In this document: piece after piece, positions 44,920 to 52,868 of the stretch | Layout: each line of letters starts with the position of its first letter | Numbering within the stretch: position 1 is the first letter of the stretch | Assembly (NCBI GenBank): GCA_963704535.1 | Contig: OY969916.1 | Coordinates: 9,300,001 to 9,364,000 of the forward strand | DNA: 64,000 nt | Direction of reading: 5' to 3' | Origin: G963704535 sp963704535 | Lineage (GTDB): Bacteria; Chloroflexota; Chloroflexia; Chloroflexales; Roseiflexaceae | Made by a program: the position numbers and the translations under genes | Notes under the pieces: model-generated | Database searches by the model: none | Told to the model about the DNA's origin: nothing | The model's input: only the letters and a program-made list of their open reading frames with translations

Positions 44920-46168
44920 GTGATCTACCGCTTCCTCAAGCCGCTTCTCTTTCGCCTTGACGCCGAGCGCGCTCATGAGCTGGTGACCGGGCTGCTGCGT
45001 GTGGCCACCAATGTGCCTGGAGTAGTCCCCCTGGTTCGATCATTGTATGCGTATGATGATCCGCTGCTGGCGGTCGAGTGTGTAGGGCTGCATTTCTCCA
45101 ATCCGATCGGCCTGGCTGCCGGCTTCGACAAGCGCGCCGTGCTGATCGGGCCGATGGCGCTGCTTGGCTTTGGCGCGGTCGAGGTTGGCACGGTGACGCC
45201 GCGCCCGCAGCCCGGCAACCAGCAGCCGCGGCTGTTCCGGCTCCCGGAGGACGGCGCGCTGATCAACCGGCTGGGGTTTAACAGCCCGGGGATGTGTGCC
45301 GTCGCGCGCAACCTGCGCTCCTACCGACCACCGACCACTGACCGAGAACAAAGAACAAAGAATAAAGAACAAAAAGATCCGCAGCCGACCACCGACCACC
45401 GACCACCGACCGCCGACCGTCGACCGCAGGCGGCCACGGAGGGCGCGCCCTACAGGTTCTCAATTCTCAATTCTCAATTCTCAATTCCCGAACCCTGGGC
45501 CGGTGGTGGGGGTGAACATCGGCAAGAACCGCGAGACGCCGCTGGAGCGGGCCGCCGAGGATTATCTGGCGGCGTTTGTGGCGCTGGCGCCGCTGGCCGA
45601 CTATGTGGTGGTCAATATCTCGTCGCCAAACACGCCTGGGCTGCGCCGGCTCCACGATCGGGCCGCGCTCGAAGCGCTGCTGGGCGCGATCGTGGCGCTA
45701 AATCGTCGGTTGGCGTGGCCGCGCCCGCTATTCCTCAAAGTATCGCCCGACGAGACGCCGGAGCAGCTCGACGAGGTGGTGCGAGTCGGGTGTGAGGCGG
45801 GCATCGCCGGGTTCGTGGCGACCAACACCACGCTGGCGCGCGCGGGGCTGTGCAGCCCGCTGGGTGGCGAGACGGGCGGCCTTAGTGGCAGCCCGCTGGC
45901 CGTGCGCGCCCGCCAGGTGATCGCGCATATCTACGCGGCGACAGACGGCAAGCTGCCGGTGATCGGCGTGGGTGGCGTCGCCAGCGCCGAGGATGCCTAC
46001 GAGCACATCCGCGCCGGCGCGAGCCTGGTGCAGCTCTACAGCGGTCTGGTCTACGCCGGGCCGGGCCTGGTCTCCACGATCAAGCGCGGCCTGGCGCGGC
46101 TGCTGCGGCGCGACGGGTATGGCAGCGTCGCCGAGGCAGTCGGGGCCGGTGACAAGATGACAAGATGA
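44920..46168 (+). CDS. pyrD: Dihydroorotate dehydrogenase, class 2 type, with repeat insertion and one frameshift
   Basis: Oxidises dihydroorotate to orotate. The N-terminal IYRFLKPLLFRLDAERAHEL helices are the membrane-associating extension of class 2 (quinone-linked) enzymes; GLAAGFDKRA, VEVGTVTPRPQPGN and INRLGFNSPGM follow. The frame shifts near 45495 and continues GPVVGVNIGKNRETPLE, VVVNISSPNTPGLR (catalytic Ser region), PLFLKVSPDETPEQL and VQLYSGLVYAGPGL. Between MCAVARNLR and the GPVVG strand lies a block of about 55 residues encoded by 7-mer arrays (45320-45490). The GTG at 44920 follows AAAGGGA. The final codons (GDKMTR, stop) are in an 8-mer array. Confidence 0.92.
45320..45490 (+). 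repeat. Composite 7-mer repeat insertion within pyrD
   Basis: In order: CCGACCA units, AGAACAA units (45340-45373, identical over 34 bases to the priA insert, including the variant AGAATAA unit), CCGACCA/CCGACCG units and TCTCAAT units. The nearby frameshift at its right edge may reflect misassembly in the repeat. Confidence 0.9.
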
Positions 46169-46191
46169 CAAGGTGACAAGGTGACAGGGTG
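46149..46191. repeat. 8-mer array GTGACAAG after pyrD
   Basis: Five GTGACAAG/ATGACAAG units. The pyrD stop lies within the array. Confidence 0.8.
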
Positions 46192-46297
46192 CATCTGAGG
46201 ATGGAGCCAGAGGACGTAAGGGCGTATTGCATACGCCCCCCACCGAACCCCCAAGAACCGAGTACCTGGGCAGGCCCTCCGTGGCCGCCTGGATGCC

Positions 46298-46340
46298 ACA
46301 CATCACGCATCACATATCACGCAACACGCAACACGTAAAC
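46298..46340. repeat. 7-mer arrays CATCACG and GCAACAC upstream of the deacetylase
   Basis: About three CACATCACG-like and three GCAACAC units. The GCAACAC family also occurs in priA and at 44860. The rest of 46192-46366 holds no gene. Confidence 0.75.
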
Positions 46341-46366
46341 CGGATAGATGAAGCAAAGGATCTCAA

Positions 46367-47038
46367 ATGTCAACCATCCTGGCGATCGCGGCGCACCCTG
46401 ACGACGAGACGATGCTGGCGGGCGGCACCCTGGCGATGTATGCCGAGCAGGGGCATGCGGTACACATCCTGGTGACGACGCGCGGCGAGGGCGGGGAGGC
46501 GGGCGATCCGCCGTTGGCCGAGCTTGAACAATTGGGCGTGTACCGTGAGCGCGAGGTGCGCGAGGCGGCGGCGGCGCTCGGCGCGCGCGATGTGCTGTTC
46601 CTGCCGTTTGTGGACCCACGGGTGGAGATCGGTGGCGTGCTCAACCGGATCGATGTGCCGCTGGAGGAGTTTGTCGCCGTCATCGCCGATCACTTGCGCC
46701 AGCTCCGGCCCGATATCGTGCTCACTCACGGCACGGATGGGGAGTACGGCCACCCGCAGCATATCCACACCAACCGCGCCACGCGCCTGGCGCTGGCATC
46801 GCTGGGGCGGCGGCCGGCGCTGCTGACCTGGAACGCCTGGTATGATGGCGCCGAGCGCCCCAGGATGCTCAACCGCGCCGACCGCGCCAATATCGTTCGC
46901 GACGTCACGCCTTGGCTGCCGGCCAAGATCGCAGCGGCGATGGCCCACCGCACGCAGCACGCCATGTTTCTACGCAACACCGGGGCGCCAGTGGTAGGCG
47001 ATATGGTGTCGCGTGTTGAGAGCTTTCGCTCGCTGTAG
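46367..47038 (+). CDS. PIG-L/LmbE family N-deacetylase
   Basis: A 223-residue zinc-dependent deacetylase-like protein. AAHPDDET (His10, Asp12, Asp13) and HGTDGEYGHPQHI (third zinc ligand His) are the family signature. Relatives remove acetyl or acyl groups from GlcNAc-type sugars (for example GlcNAc-PI, or in bacillithiol and mycothiol synthesis); the substrate here is unknown. ATG at 46367 has no strong SD. It follows the pyr operon on the same strand after a repeat-filled gap and may be a separate unit. Confidence 0.92.
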   Translation: MSTILAIAAHPDDETMLAGGTLAMYAEQGHAVHILVTTRGEGGEAGDPPLAELEQLGVYREREVREAAAALGARDVLFLPFVDPRVEIGGVLNRIDVPLEEFVAVIADHLRQLRPDIVLTHGTDGEYGHPQHIHTNRATRLALASLGRRPALLTWNAWYDGAERPRMLNRADRANIVRDVTPWLPAKIAAAMAHRTQHAMFLRNTGAPVVGDMVSRVESFRSL

Positions 47039-47043
47039 CTCGT

Positions 47044-48249
47044 TTATGCCACGGCGTCGTTCCAATCGATCCTGTAGGTGTAGAGCCAGTCCAGCGCCTG
47101 TGAGTTGGCGATGCGCTTGAGAATGAAAGGTAGGATCAAGTCGCGGAAGAAGCGCGCGATCGCATTAGGCGCGGCCTTATTGTTGCCGCGCTCGCGCGAA
47201 AATTGAACGACCTTTTCTGCGCGCGCTCGACGAAGCCGCTCGTATGCCACGAACAACTCCTCCAACTGTGGGATGTCTCGCACACACTTGGCCAGCACGA
47301 TCGCATCCTCCAGCGCCATGGATGCGCCCTGCCCGGCGCTCGGCGAGGTCGCGTGCGCGGCGTCGCCCAGCAGCACCACAGGCCCCCGGTGCCAGCGTGG
47401 AACGGATGGCACGTCGTAGATCGGATACATCCCGATCGCGCCTTCAGTCGCGCGAATGATGTCCTGGATAAACGGCTGATCCCCTTGATGAATCTCAAGT
47501 AGTTGCCGTTGCCACTCCGCGTGCGGAATCGCCGCCAGATCGGATCGGCGTGGGGCGCCCGGATAGGCCAGGTTGTTGAACCAATAGATCTCGCCATCCG
47601 GCTTCACAAGATAGCCAAAGAATGCCCGTTTGCCAAAGATGAAGTGCTGGGTGTCGGGTGTTGGGGGCATGCTGGCCACGCGCGCGAACCCACCGCAACC
47701 AATCAGGCCGGTGTAGGTGGGCGCGGGTGCGCTGGGGTCGATGATCTGGCGCGTACGCGAGTGAATGCCATCACACCCGACCAGAAAATCTCCGCTGGCG
47801 CTGGAGCCATCGGCAAAGGTGGCAATCACCTGCTGCGCCTCCGTTACCGTAATATCCTGGAGCTGTTTGCCAAATGCGATCGGGATGCCCTGGCTCAAGG
47901 CCGCCTCGCGGAGAATGCGATGCACAGCCCCGCGCTTGATGATCACGCTGGTGGCTGCTTGGCCTGCTTCGGCGCCGTTGCGAACCTCGCCCAAGCGCTT
48001 GCCGCGCCCACTCCACATGATCATGCGCGGGCAAGCGAACCCCTCTGCCGCAATCGCCTGCTCAAGCCCCAGCGTCTTGAGCACCTCCAGGCCGTTCGAG
48101 GCAACGTTCAGGAAGAGGCCGCTGTAGTCGTCGGGCGTGGGCTGCGCCTCGTAGATCGCGGCGTCAACACCGGCGCGCCGCAACAGCATGGCGGCTACCG
48201 GGCCGCCGATGCCGCAGCCGATGATGATCGCTTTTTTCCTAGTATCCAT
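47044..48249 (-). CDS. FAD-dependent monooxygenase (class A, TetX/salicylate-hydroxylase-like)
   Basis: A 401-residue flavoprotein: FAD Rossmann motif IIIGCGIGGPVAAMLLRRAG, the DG motif FLVGCDGIHSRTRQI, and the GD motif VVLLGDAAHATSPSAGQGASMALEDA. It should hydroxylate an aromatic or polyketide-like substrate with NAD(P)H and O2; some relatives inactivate antibiotics. Divergent from a MarR regulator across a 96-base AT-rich gap, a common arrangement for an inducible detoxification pair. ATG at 48249 is preceded by a weak AAAGGGG. Confidence 0.92.
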   Translation of the reverse strand: MDTRKKAIIIGCGIGGPVAAMLLRRAGVDAAIYEAQPTPDDYSGLFLNVASNGLEVLKTLGLEQAIAAEGFACPRMIMWSGRGKRLGEVRNGAEAGQAATSVIIKRGAVHRILREAALSQGIPIAFGKQLQDITVTEAQQVIATFADGSSASGDFLVGCDGIHSRTRQIIDPSAPAPTYTGLIGCGGFARVASMPPTPDTQHFIFGKRAFFGYLVKPDGEIYWFNNLAYPGAPRRSDLAAIPHAEWQRQLLEIHQGDQPFIQDIIRATEGAIGMYPIYDVPSVPRWHRGPVVLLGDAAHATSPSAGQGASMALEDAIVLAKCVRDIPQLEELFVAYERLRRARAEKVVQFSRERGNNKAAPNAIARFFRDLILPFILKRIANSQALDWLYTYRIDWNDAVA

Positions 48250-48345
48250 CTTGCCAAATACCCCTTTCTAGATTAGAATATCAGTCAGTCAGTTGGTTAG
48301 CAGCTAATCATCTTAGTGAATAAGATAATGAGAGTATAAGATATT
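48250..48345. promoter_or_regulatory. Divergent control region with candidate MarR operators
   Basis: The gap between monooxygenase and marR-type gene is AT-rich and holds inverted repeats TTAGC-A-GCTAA (48297-48307) and TCTTA-GTGAA-TAAGA (48311-48325). These sit where a MarR dimer could cover both promoters. No hexamer pair near consensus was chosen. Confidence 0.5.
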
Positions 48346-48864
48346 ATGAGTGAATTGTCAAGCCCCTCCGAGGCGCCGGGTGCGTCGATCGATGCGCTCG
48401 TCGAGCTGGTCGGCTTCCGCCTGAGCACCGCCACGGTCCTGTTTCACGCGGCGGTCGCGGATCGGCTGGGTATCGGCACCACCGATGTGAAGTGTTACAG
48501 CATTCTGCGACAGATCGGTTCGATCGGCGCTGGGGAACTGGCCGAGCGCACTGGGCTAACGACCGGCGCGATCACAGGGGTGATCGATCGCCTGGAGCGG
48601 GCAGAGCTGGTGCGGCGTGTGCGCGACCCCCACGACCGGCGTCGCATCGCCCTGGAGTTGGTACACAATCCGGAGCGCGAACGGGCGATCGGCCAGCTCT
48701 ATGAACCAATGGGGCGCGCGATAACCGGGCTTGTCGCGCAATACAGCGCGGCAGAGCGGGCAACGCTGCTTGATTTTGTCACCAAGGCCACGGCGGTGCT
48801 GGAAGCCGAAACGGCGAGCTTGCGCCGGGGCGCAGTGCCGGACCCCAAGCTATCAAGCGGGTGA
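48346..48864 (+). CDS. MarR family transcriptional regulator
   Basis: A 172-residue winged-helix protein. TTDVKCYSILRQIGSIGAGELAERTGLTTGAITGVIDRLE is the helix-turn-helix and DPHDRRRIALELV is the wing with the conserved DxRxxR. N- and C-terminal helices form the dimer interface. It probably represses itself and the divergent FAD monooxygenase until a small aromatic ligand binds. The start is an ATG preceded by AT-rich sequence without a clear SD. Confidence 0.92.
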   Translation: MSELSSPSEAPGASIDALVELVGFRLSTATVLFHAAVADRLGIGTTDVKCYSILRQIGSIGAGELAERTGLTTGAITGVIDRLERAELVRRVRDPHDRRRIALELVHNPERERAIGQLYEPMGRAITGLVAQYSAAERATLLDFVTKATAVLEAETASLRRGAVPDPKLSSG

Positions 48865-48873
48865 TCGGGACCC

Positions 48874-48943
48874 ATCCGCGAATAACGCTAATCGACGCGA
48901 ATGTTCGGCAATCTATTCGCGAATATTCGCCCAATTCGCGGAT
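48874..48943. repeat. Inverted repeat with 10-bp perfect arms
   Basis: ATCCGCGAAT (48874-48883) pairs with ATTCGCGGAT (48934-48943), with further CGCGAAT/ATTCGCG copies inside. It lies just after the MarR gene and could be its terminator. The remainder, up to 49128, shows no gene. Confidence 0.7.
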
Positions 48944-49128
48944 TCTCTACCGATGTTCTAGGGGGCCATAGCAGTTTTCATTACACATCCCTTTACACCA
49001 ACCCTGCTGGATGACCGGGTTCCATCCCATCACACACCATTGTACTATTGCAAGGATGCCATGCATAATGTATAATCGGCGCAAGATTGAACGATCCAAC
49101 CTCGCCGGCTGGCGCCGAGAGGATAGCC

Positions 49129-50020
49129 ATGGCAACCCGGCCTCGTCCTACTTCTACGTCGGAAAATCAGGGTACGCAGGATCTGCTCCAGGCGTTGCTT
49201 GAGGCGCCCCCGGCGCCTGCGGCCTCGTGGTCTCAGCCGGTCGCGCTGCGCTCGCGCGTCGAGCTACGCAAACATGCCCTCGGCGGCTATCTGCTGCGTA
49301 CCTGGGTTGACGGGCTGTTGAGCCATGTCGAGTGGGTGCTGACGATCGCCGCGCTGCTGGTGTTTGGGTTCTGGCTCGCCGATGGCCCGGTCCGGGATTG
49401 GCTGCATGAGCGGGAGGCGGCGCGCGCCCCGGCCGCAGTGCCGGTGGCCGCCGCCGCGCCGCCCGCCCCGACGGCGCCCCCACGACGGAATGACACCTCC
49501 ACGGCCCCGCTGCCCTTTACTACGCCGAATATGGAGCAGCCGGCGGCCGAGAGCGACTTTATCGCACCGCGACTGCGGCTGCAGGATGAGCCGGTCGCCG
49601 TCGCGCCGCAGCCGACTCAGCTCTTGATCCCGGCGCTCACGGTCGATACCCCGGTCAAAGAGGTGTTTATCGTCGATGGGGCTTGGGAGGTGGCCGACTA
49701 TGCCGCCGGCTACCTGCACGACACCGGGCTGCCGGGCGAAGTGGGCAACACCGTTCTTGCCGGCCACGCCGGCCTGCGCGGCGCCGTCTTTCGTGACCTT
49801 GGCGCGCTGAAGCCCGGCGACGATGTTTACCTGGACGCCGCAGGGTGGCGCTACCACTACCGCGTGCGCGATTCAAAAAATGTCTGGCCAACCCAGGTCG
49901 AGGTGCTCGAACTCGACCGATGCGCCGCTGCTGACGCTGATTACTTGCACCAACTGGGATACGCAACGGCTGGTTGTCGTCGCAGATCTCGTGGACTCAA
50001 AGCCGTCCCCAGGCTCATAG
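49129..50020 (+). CDS. Sortase (class D/E-like), one frameshift
   Basis: Membrane transpeptidase anchoring surface proteins. A cytoplasmic N-terminus, membrane helix (residues 66-82, WVLTIAALLVFGFWLA), a proline/alanine-rich stalk, then the sortase domain: NTVLAGHAG (catalytic His213), FRDLGALKPGDDVYL. Near 49915 the frame shifts; TDAPLLTLITCTNWDTQRLVVVADLV then supplies the catalytic Cys (TLITC) and Arg (QR). Stop at 50020. Corrected length is about 297 residues. ATG at 49129 follows GAGAGG. The next gene, 25 bases on, encodes a protein with an LPxT-type sorting signal, its likely substrate. Confidence 0.9.
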
Positions 50021-50045
50021 CCGGGCACGCGGGAGGAAGCAACAC

Positions 50046-52070
50046 ATGTATCGCCTCTTTCGCCGCAAGAAACAGCCCCCGCCCTTGCGCGGGCGTGGCT
50101 CGGTGCCGTGGACGGCATGGGAGATCGCGCTGATCGTCGTCAGCTTTCTGCTGATCGTCTTTCCTTTGTATGCGGAGGCCTACCGCTGGCTCAATCCGCT
50201 GACGGTGCCGGCGGCCCAGCGCCAGCAGGATCTCTCAGCCACGCCCGACGTGAGCCCGCCGCCGGCCCCCGGCGACGCAACGCCCATCCCGCTCGATGCG
50301 ACCGCCACCACGCCGGCCGAGCCGCCGACCGAGGTGCCGCCGGATCTCCAGCAGCGCGCGACGGAGACTCCCTTGGGGACAACGCCGACCAGCACATCCA
50401 CCGGGGCAACCGACACACCCACGCTGACCAACACGCCGGGAGGGGTAACCAACACACCCACACCCACGCCGACCAACACGCCCACGCTGACCGTCACGCC
50501 GGGTGGGGCGACCGACACACCCACGCTGACCGTCACGCCGGGTGGGGCGACCGACACACCCACGCTGACCGTCACGCCGGGTGGGGCAACTAACACGCCT
50601 TCGCCGACGACCATCATCACTGAGCCGCCGCTAACCCTCGCCAAGCTGGCCTCGGCTAGCATCGCCGATATCGGCGAGCAGTTCAGCTTCTCGATCTCGG
50701 TCTTCAGCACCAGCTCGACGCCGCGCACAGTGCAGGTGAGCGATACGCTCGACCAGCAGCTCGAGTTCGTCAGCGTCAGCGCGAGCAGTGGCACCTGTAG
50801 CAACAGTGGTGCGGTCGTCACCTGTAGCAATATCAGCGTGCAGGCCAATGGGCCGGCGACGATCTCGATCAATGTGCGGGTGAGCGCAAGTGCCACGCCC
50901 GGCGGCCGCATCAGCAACCGGGCCACTGCACAGGACGACCAGAGCAGCACAGCGTTGTCGGACCAGGTCTTTGTCGATATCAGCAACATAGTCGCGCCGC
51001 CGACATGGACCACTGGCCCAAGCACGCCGACATTCACAGCGGTCCCTGGCACGCCGACGTTCACAGCGGTTCCCGGTACGCCGACGTTCACAGTGGTCCC
51101 CAGCACGCCGACGTTCACCACTGTGCCGCCGCCGCAGCCGTCGCCGACGACAGAGCCCAAGCCGCCCAAGCCGCCTGGTGACGAGGAGGACACGCCGGTG
51201 CCGCCGCCGCCGCCAACCACCCCGCCGCAGCCGCCGCTTCCGCCCACGCCGCGCCCCGGCCAGCCGGCCCCAACCGCGCGCCCGCGAACGGCGGTGCCGC
51301 AGCCGGCCAGGACAGTGACGCCGGACACGCGAACGGCCACCAGTACGCCTGGCACCCCTAGCCTGCCGACGCCGGAGGCTGGGCTGTTCTTCCGCATGAA
51401 CAGCGACTGGGGCAGCGCCTTTGCTGGCCAGGAGGTGATCTACGTGATCGCGGTGCGCAACACGCGTGCCGGCGGAGCGATGCGCAACCTCCAGATCACG
51501 AGCGACCTGCCGGCGAATCTTGAGATCCTGCAAGATAGCGCCGACCGCGGCGACCCGATGGTGGTCGGCAACCAGGTGACGCTGAAGTTGGACGCCCTCC
51601 AGCCGAACGAGGGGGTCGAGATCGCGATCAAGACCCGCATCAAGGATGACGTTGCCGACGGCACGCGGATCGTCAGTCAGGCGGAGCTGACCTTTGACGG
51701 TCTGGCGCTGCCGGCCCACTCCAACATCGTGACCGTGCTGGTCGTTGCGCTGGCGCAGATCCAGGCCCAGCCGCAGGTTCCGGCCGGGCCGGTGCTCCAG
51801 GCGACGGCGGCAATCACCGCGACCGCCACCGCCGCGCCGACCCAGACCTCTACGACGGCGCCGACCACCGCCGCCCCGACGCAGACCACGGTGCCGACCG
51901 CCACGGTCGCCCCCGCGACCGCGACGACCGTGGCGGGCGCCGCGCCCAAGCCGGGCAGCCCAGCGCTGCCGAGCACCAGCAGCGGCGTGCCGATCTTTGG
52001 CTTCGCGCTGCTCGGCATGACGCTGATGGTCCGAACCGTGCGCGTACACCGGGCGCAATCGCGCATATAA
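50046..52070 (+). CDS. Surface protein with DUF11-like domains and an LPSTSSG sorting signal
   Basis: A 674-residue protein. An N-terminal membrane segment (24-45, AWEIALIVVSFLLIVFPLYA) is followed by a Thr/Pro-rich stalk with 12-residue repeats (TDTPTLTVTPGG), a DUF11/CARDB-like beta domain (LTLAKLASASIADIGEQFSF), a second Pro/Thr-rich linker with 9-residue TPTFTAVPG repeats, a second DUF11-like domain (DWGSAFAGQEVIYVIAVRNT), an Ala/Thr linker, and at residue 641 LPSTSSG, a hydrophobic helix and a basic tail (VRTVRVHRAQSRI). That C-terminus has the layout of a sortase sorting signal. ATG at 50046 has SD GGGAGGAAG. Both ends have a helix, so it may be held twice before sorting. Confidence 0.88.
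   Translation: MYRLFRRKKQPPPLRGRGSVPWTAWEIALIVVSFLLIVFPLYAEAYRWLNPLTVPAAQRQQDLSATPDVSPPPAPGDATPIPLDATATTPAEPPTEVPPDLQQRATETPLGTTPTSTSTGATDTPTLTNTPGGVTNTPTPTPTNTPTLTVTPGGATDTPTLTVTPGGATDTPTLTVTPGGATNTPSPTTIITEPPLTLAKLASASIADIGEQFSFSISVFSTSSTPRTVQVSDTLDQQLEFVSVSASSGTCSNSGAVVTCSNISVQANGPATISINVRVSASATPGGRISNRATAQDDQSSTALSDQVFVDISNIVAPPTWTTGPSTPTFTAVPGTPTFTAVPGTPTFTVVPSTPTFTTVPPPQPSPTTEPKPPKPPGDEEDTPVPPPPPTTPPQPPLPPTPRPGQPAPTARPRTAVPQPARTVTPDTRTATSTPGTPSLPTPEAGLFFRMNSDWGSAFAGQEVIYVIAVRNTRAGGAMRNLQITSDLPANLEILQDSADRGDPMVVGNQVTLKLDALQPNEGVEIAIKTRIKDDVADGTRIVSQAELTFDGLALPAHSNIVTVLVVALAQIQAQPQVPAGPVLQATAAITATATAAPTQTSTTAPTTAAPTQTTVPTATVAPATATTVAGAAPKPGSPALPSTSSGVPIFGFALLGMTLMVRTVRVHRAQSRI
50469..50591 (+). 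repeat. 36-bp tandem repeat in the surface-protein gene
   Basis: Three near-identical 36-bp units encode TDTPTLTVTPGGA. A second set of four 27-bp units lies at 51026-51130 (encoding TPTFTAVPG). Both keep the frame and are likely to vary in copy number between strains. Confidence 0.85.
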
Positions 52071-52131
52071 GGGGCCGTCTCAAAAGGGGGAGTTTGAGGG
52101 GGAACTGCCCCCTCAGATCCCCTTTCCACCA
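52071..52131. repeat. Family B hairpin repeat
   Basis: GGGCCGTCTCAAAAGGGGGAGTTTGAGGGGG is followed by CCCCCTCAGATCCCCTTTCCACCA. It begins directly after the surface-protein stop and could end that transcript; pth follows. Confidence 0.8.
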
Positions 52132-52171
52132 TGAATCTCCAATCTCCAATCTCTTGATGATGAGGAAGTCT

Positions 52172-52792
52172 GTGTGGATCATCGTCGGTCTGGGCAACCC
52201 AGGCGAAGAGTACGCGAAGACGCGCCATAACATCGGCTTCCAGTGTGTGGCCGAGCTGGCTGGACGGCACGGCCTCAGCTTCGACGGCAAGCGCGCCAAG
52301 GCTCGTATCGCCGAGGGCCAGATCGCCGGGCAGCGTGTGGTGCTCGCGAAGCCATTCACTTATATGAACAACATCGGGCAGGCGGTCGTGGGCCTATGCC
52401 AGTGGTATAAGGCCGCTCCGGAGCGGGAACTGCTGGTGATCTACGACGATCTCGACCTGCCGTTCGGCGTCCTGCGGCTGCGCGAGCGGGGCAGTTCCGG
52501 CACCCACAACGGCATGCGCTCGATCGTCAGCCTGCTCGGCTCGCAGGCGTTTGCGCGGCTGCGGGTCGGCATCGGCCAGGGGCCGCCAGGCCGCGACGCC
52601 GCGAAGTACGTGCTTGGTCGCTTCACCCGCGAGGAGCAGGCGCATCTACCCGAGATCCGCGCCCGCGCCGCCGACGCGATTGAGGTCGTCGTGCGCGAAG
52701 GGCTGATCGTGGCGATGAACCGCTATAACGCGCCGGAGCAGAAGAAGCCAGCAGGAGGCCAGGAGACCGAGAAGATCGAGAATAGAGGATAG
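52172..52792 (+). CDS. pth: Peptidyl-tRNA hydrolase
   Basis: Recycles tRNA from peptidyl-tRNA released early by ribosomes. A 206-residue protein with IIVGLGNPGEEYAKTRHNIGF (catalytic His and Asn), LAKPFTYMNNIGQAV and IYDDLDLPFGVLRLRERGSSGTHNGMRS, all typical. The GTG at 52172 (family-like start WIIVGLGNPG) is preferred, with AGGAAG six bases upstream; ATGs at 52157 and 52160 are alternatives. The last residues (KIENRG) derive from a 7-mer repeat array. Confidence 0.95.
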   Translation: MWIIVGLGNPGEEYAKTRHNIGFQCVAELAGRHGLSFDGKRAKARIAEGQIAGQRVVLAKPFTYMNNIGQAVVGLCQWYKAAPERELLVIYDDLDLPFGVLRLRERGSSGTHNGMRSIVSLLGSQAFARLRVGIGQGPPGRDAAKYVLGRFTREEQAHLPEIRARAADAIEVVVREGLIVAMNRYNAPEQKKPAGGQETEKIENRG

Positions 52793-52853
52793 AAGATAGA
52801 GGATAGAACGGCTCTCGCTCGTCTATCCTCTATCTTCTATCCTCTATCTTCAG
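52782..52853. repeat. Inverted pair of 7-mer arrays AGAGGAT / ATCCTCT
   Basis: Four AGAGGAT/AGAAGAT units and, after about 12 bases, their complements including the same variant unit, giving a stem of about 27 bp between convergent pth and the zinc-ribbon protein gene. Probably a two-way terminator. Confidence 0.9.
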
Positions 52854-52868
52854 TTGTCTGATCGACGG

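Noticed and set aside
48874..48943. tRNA gene or phage attachment site after the MarR gene
   Set aside because: The inverted CGCGAAT arms do not form a cloverleaf and no integrase or T-loop GGTTCRA motif with partner stems is present.
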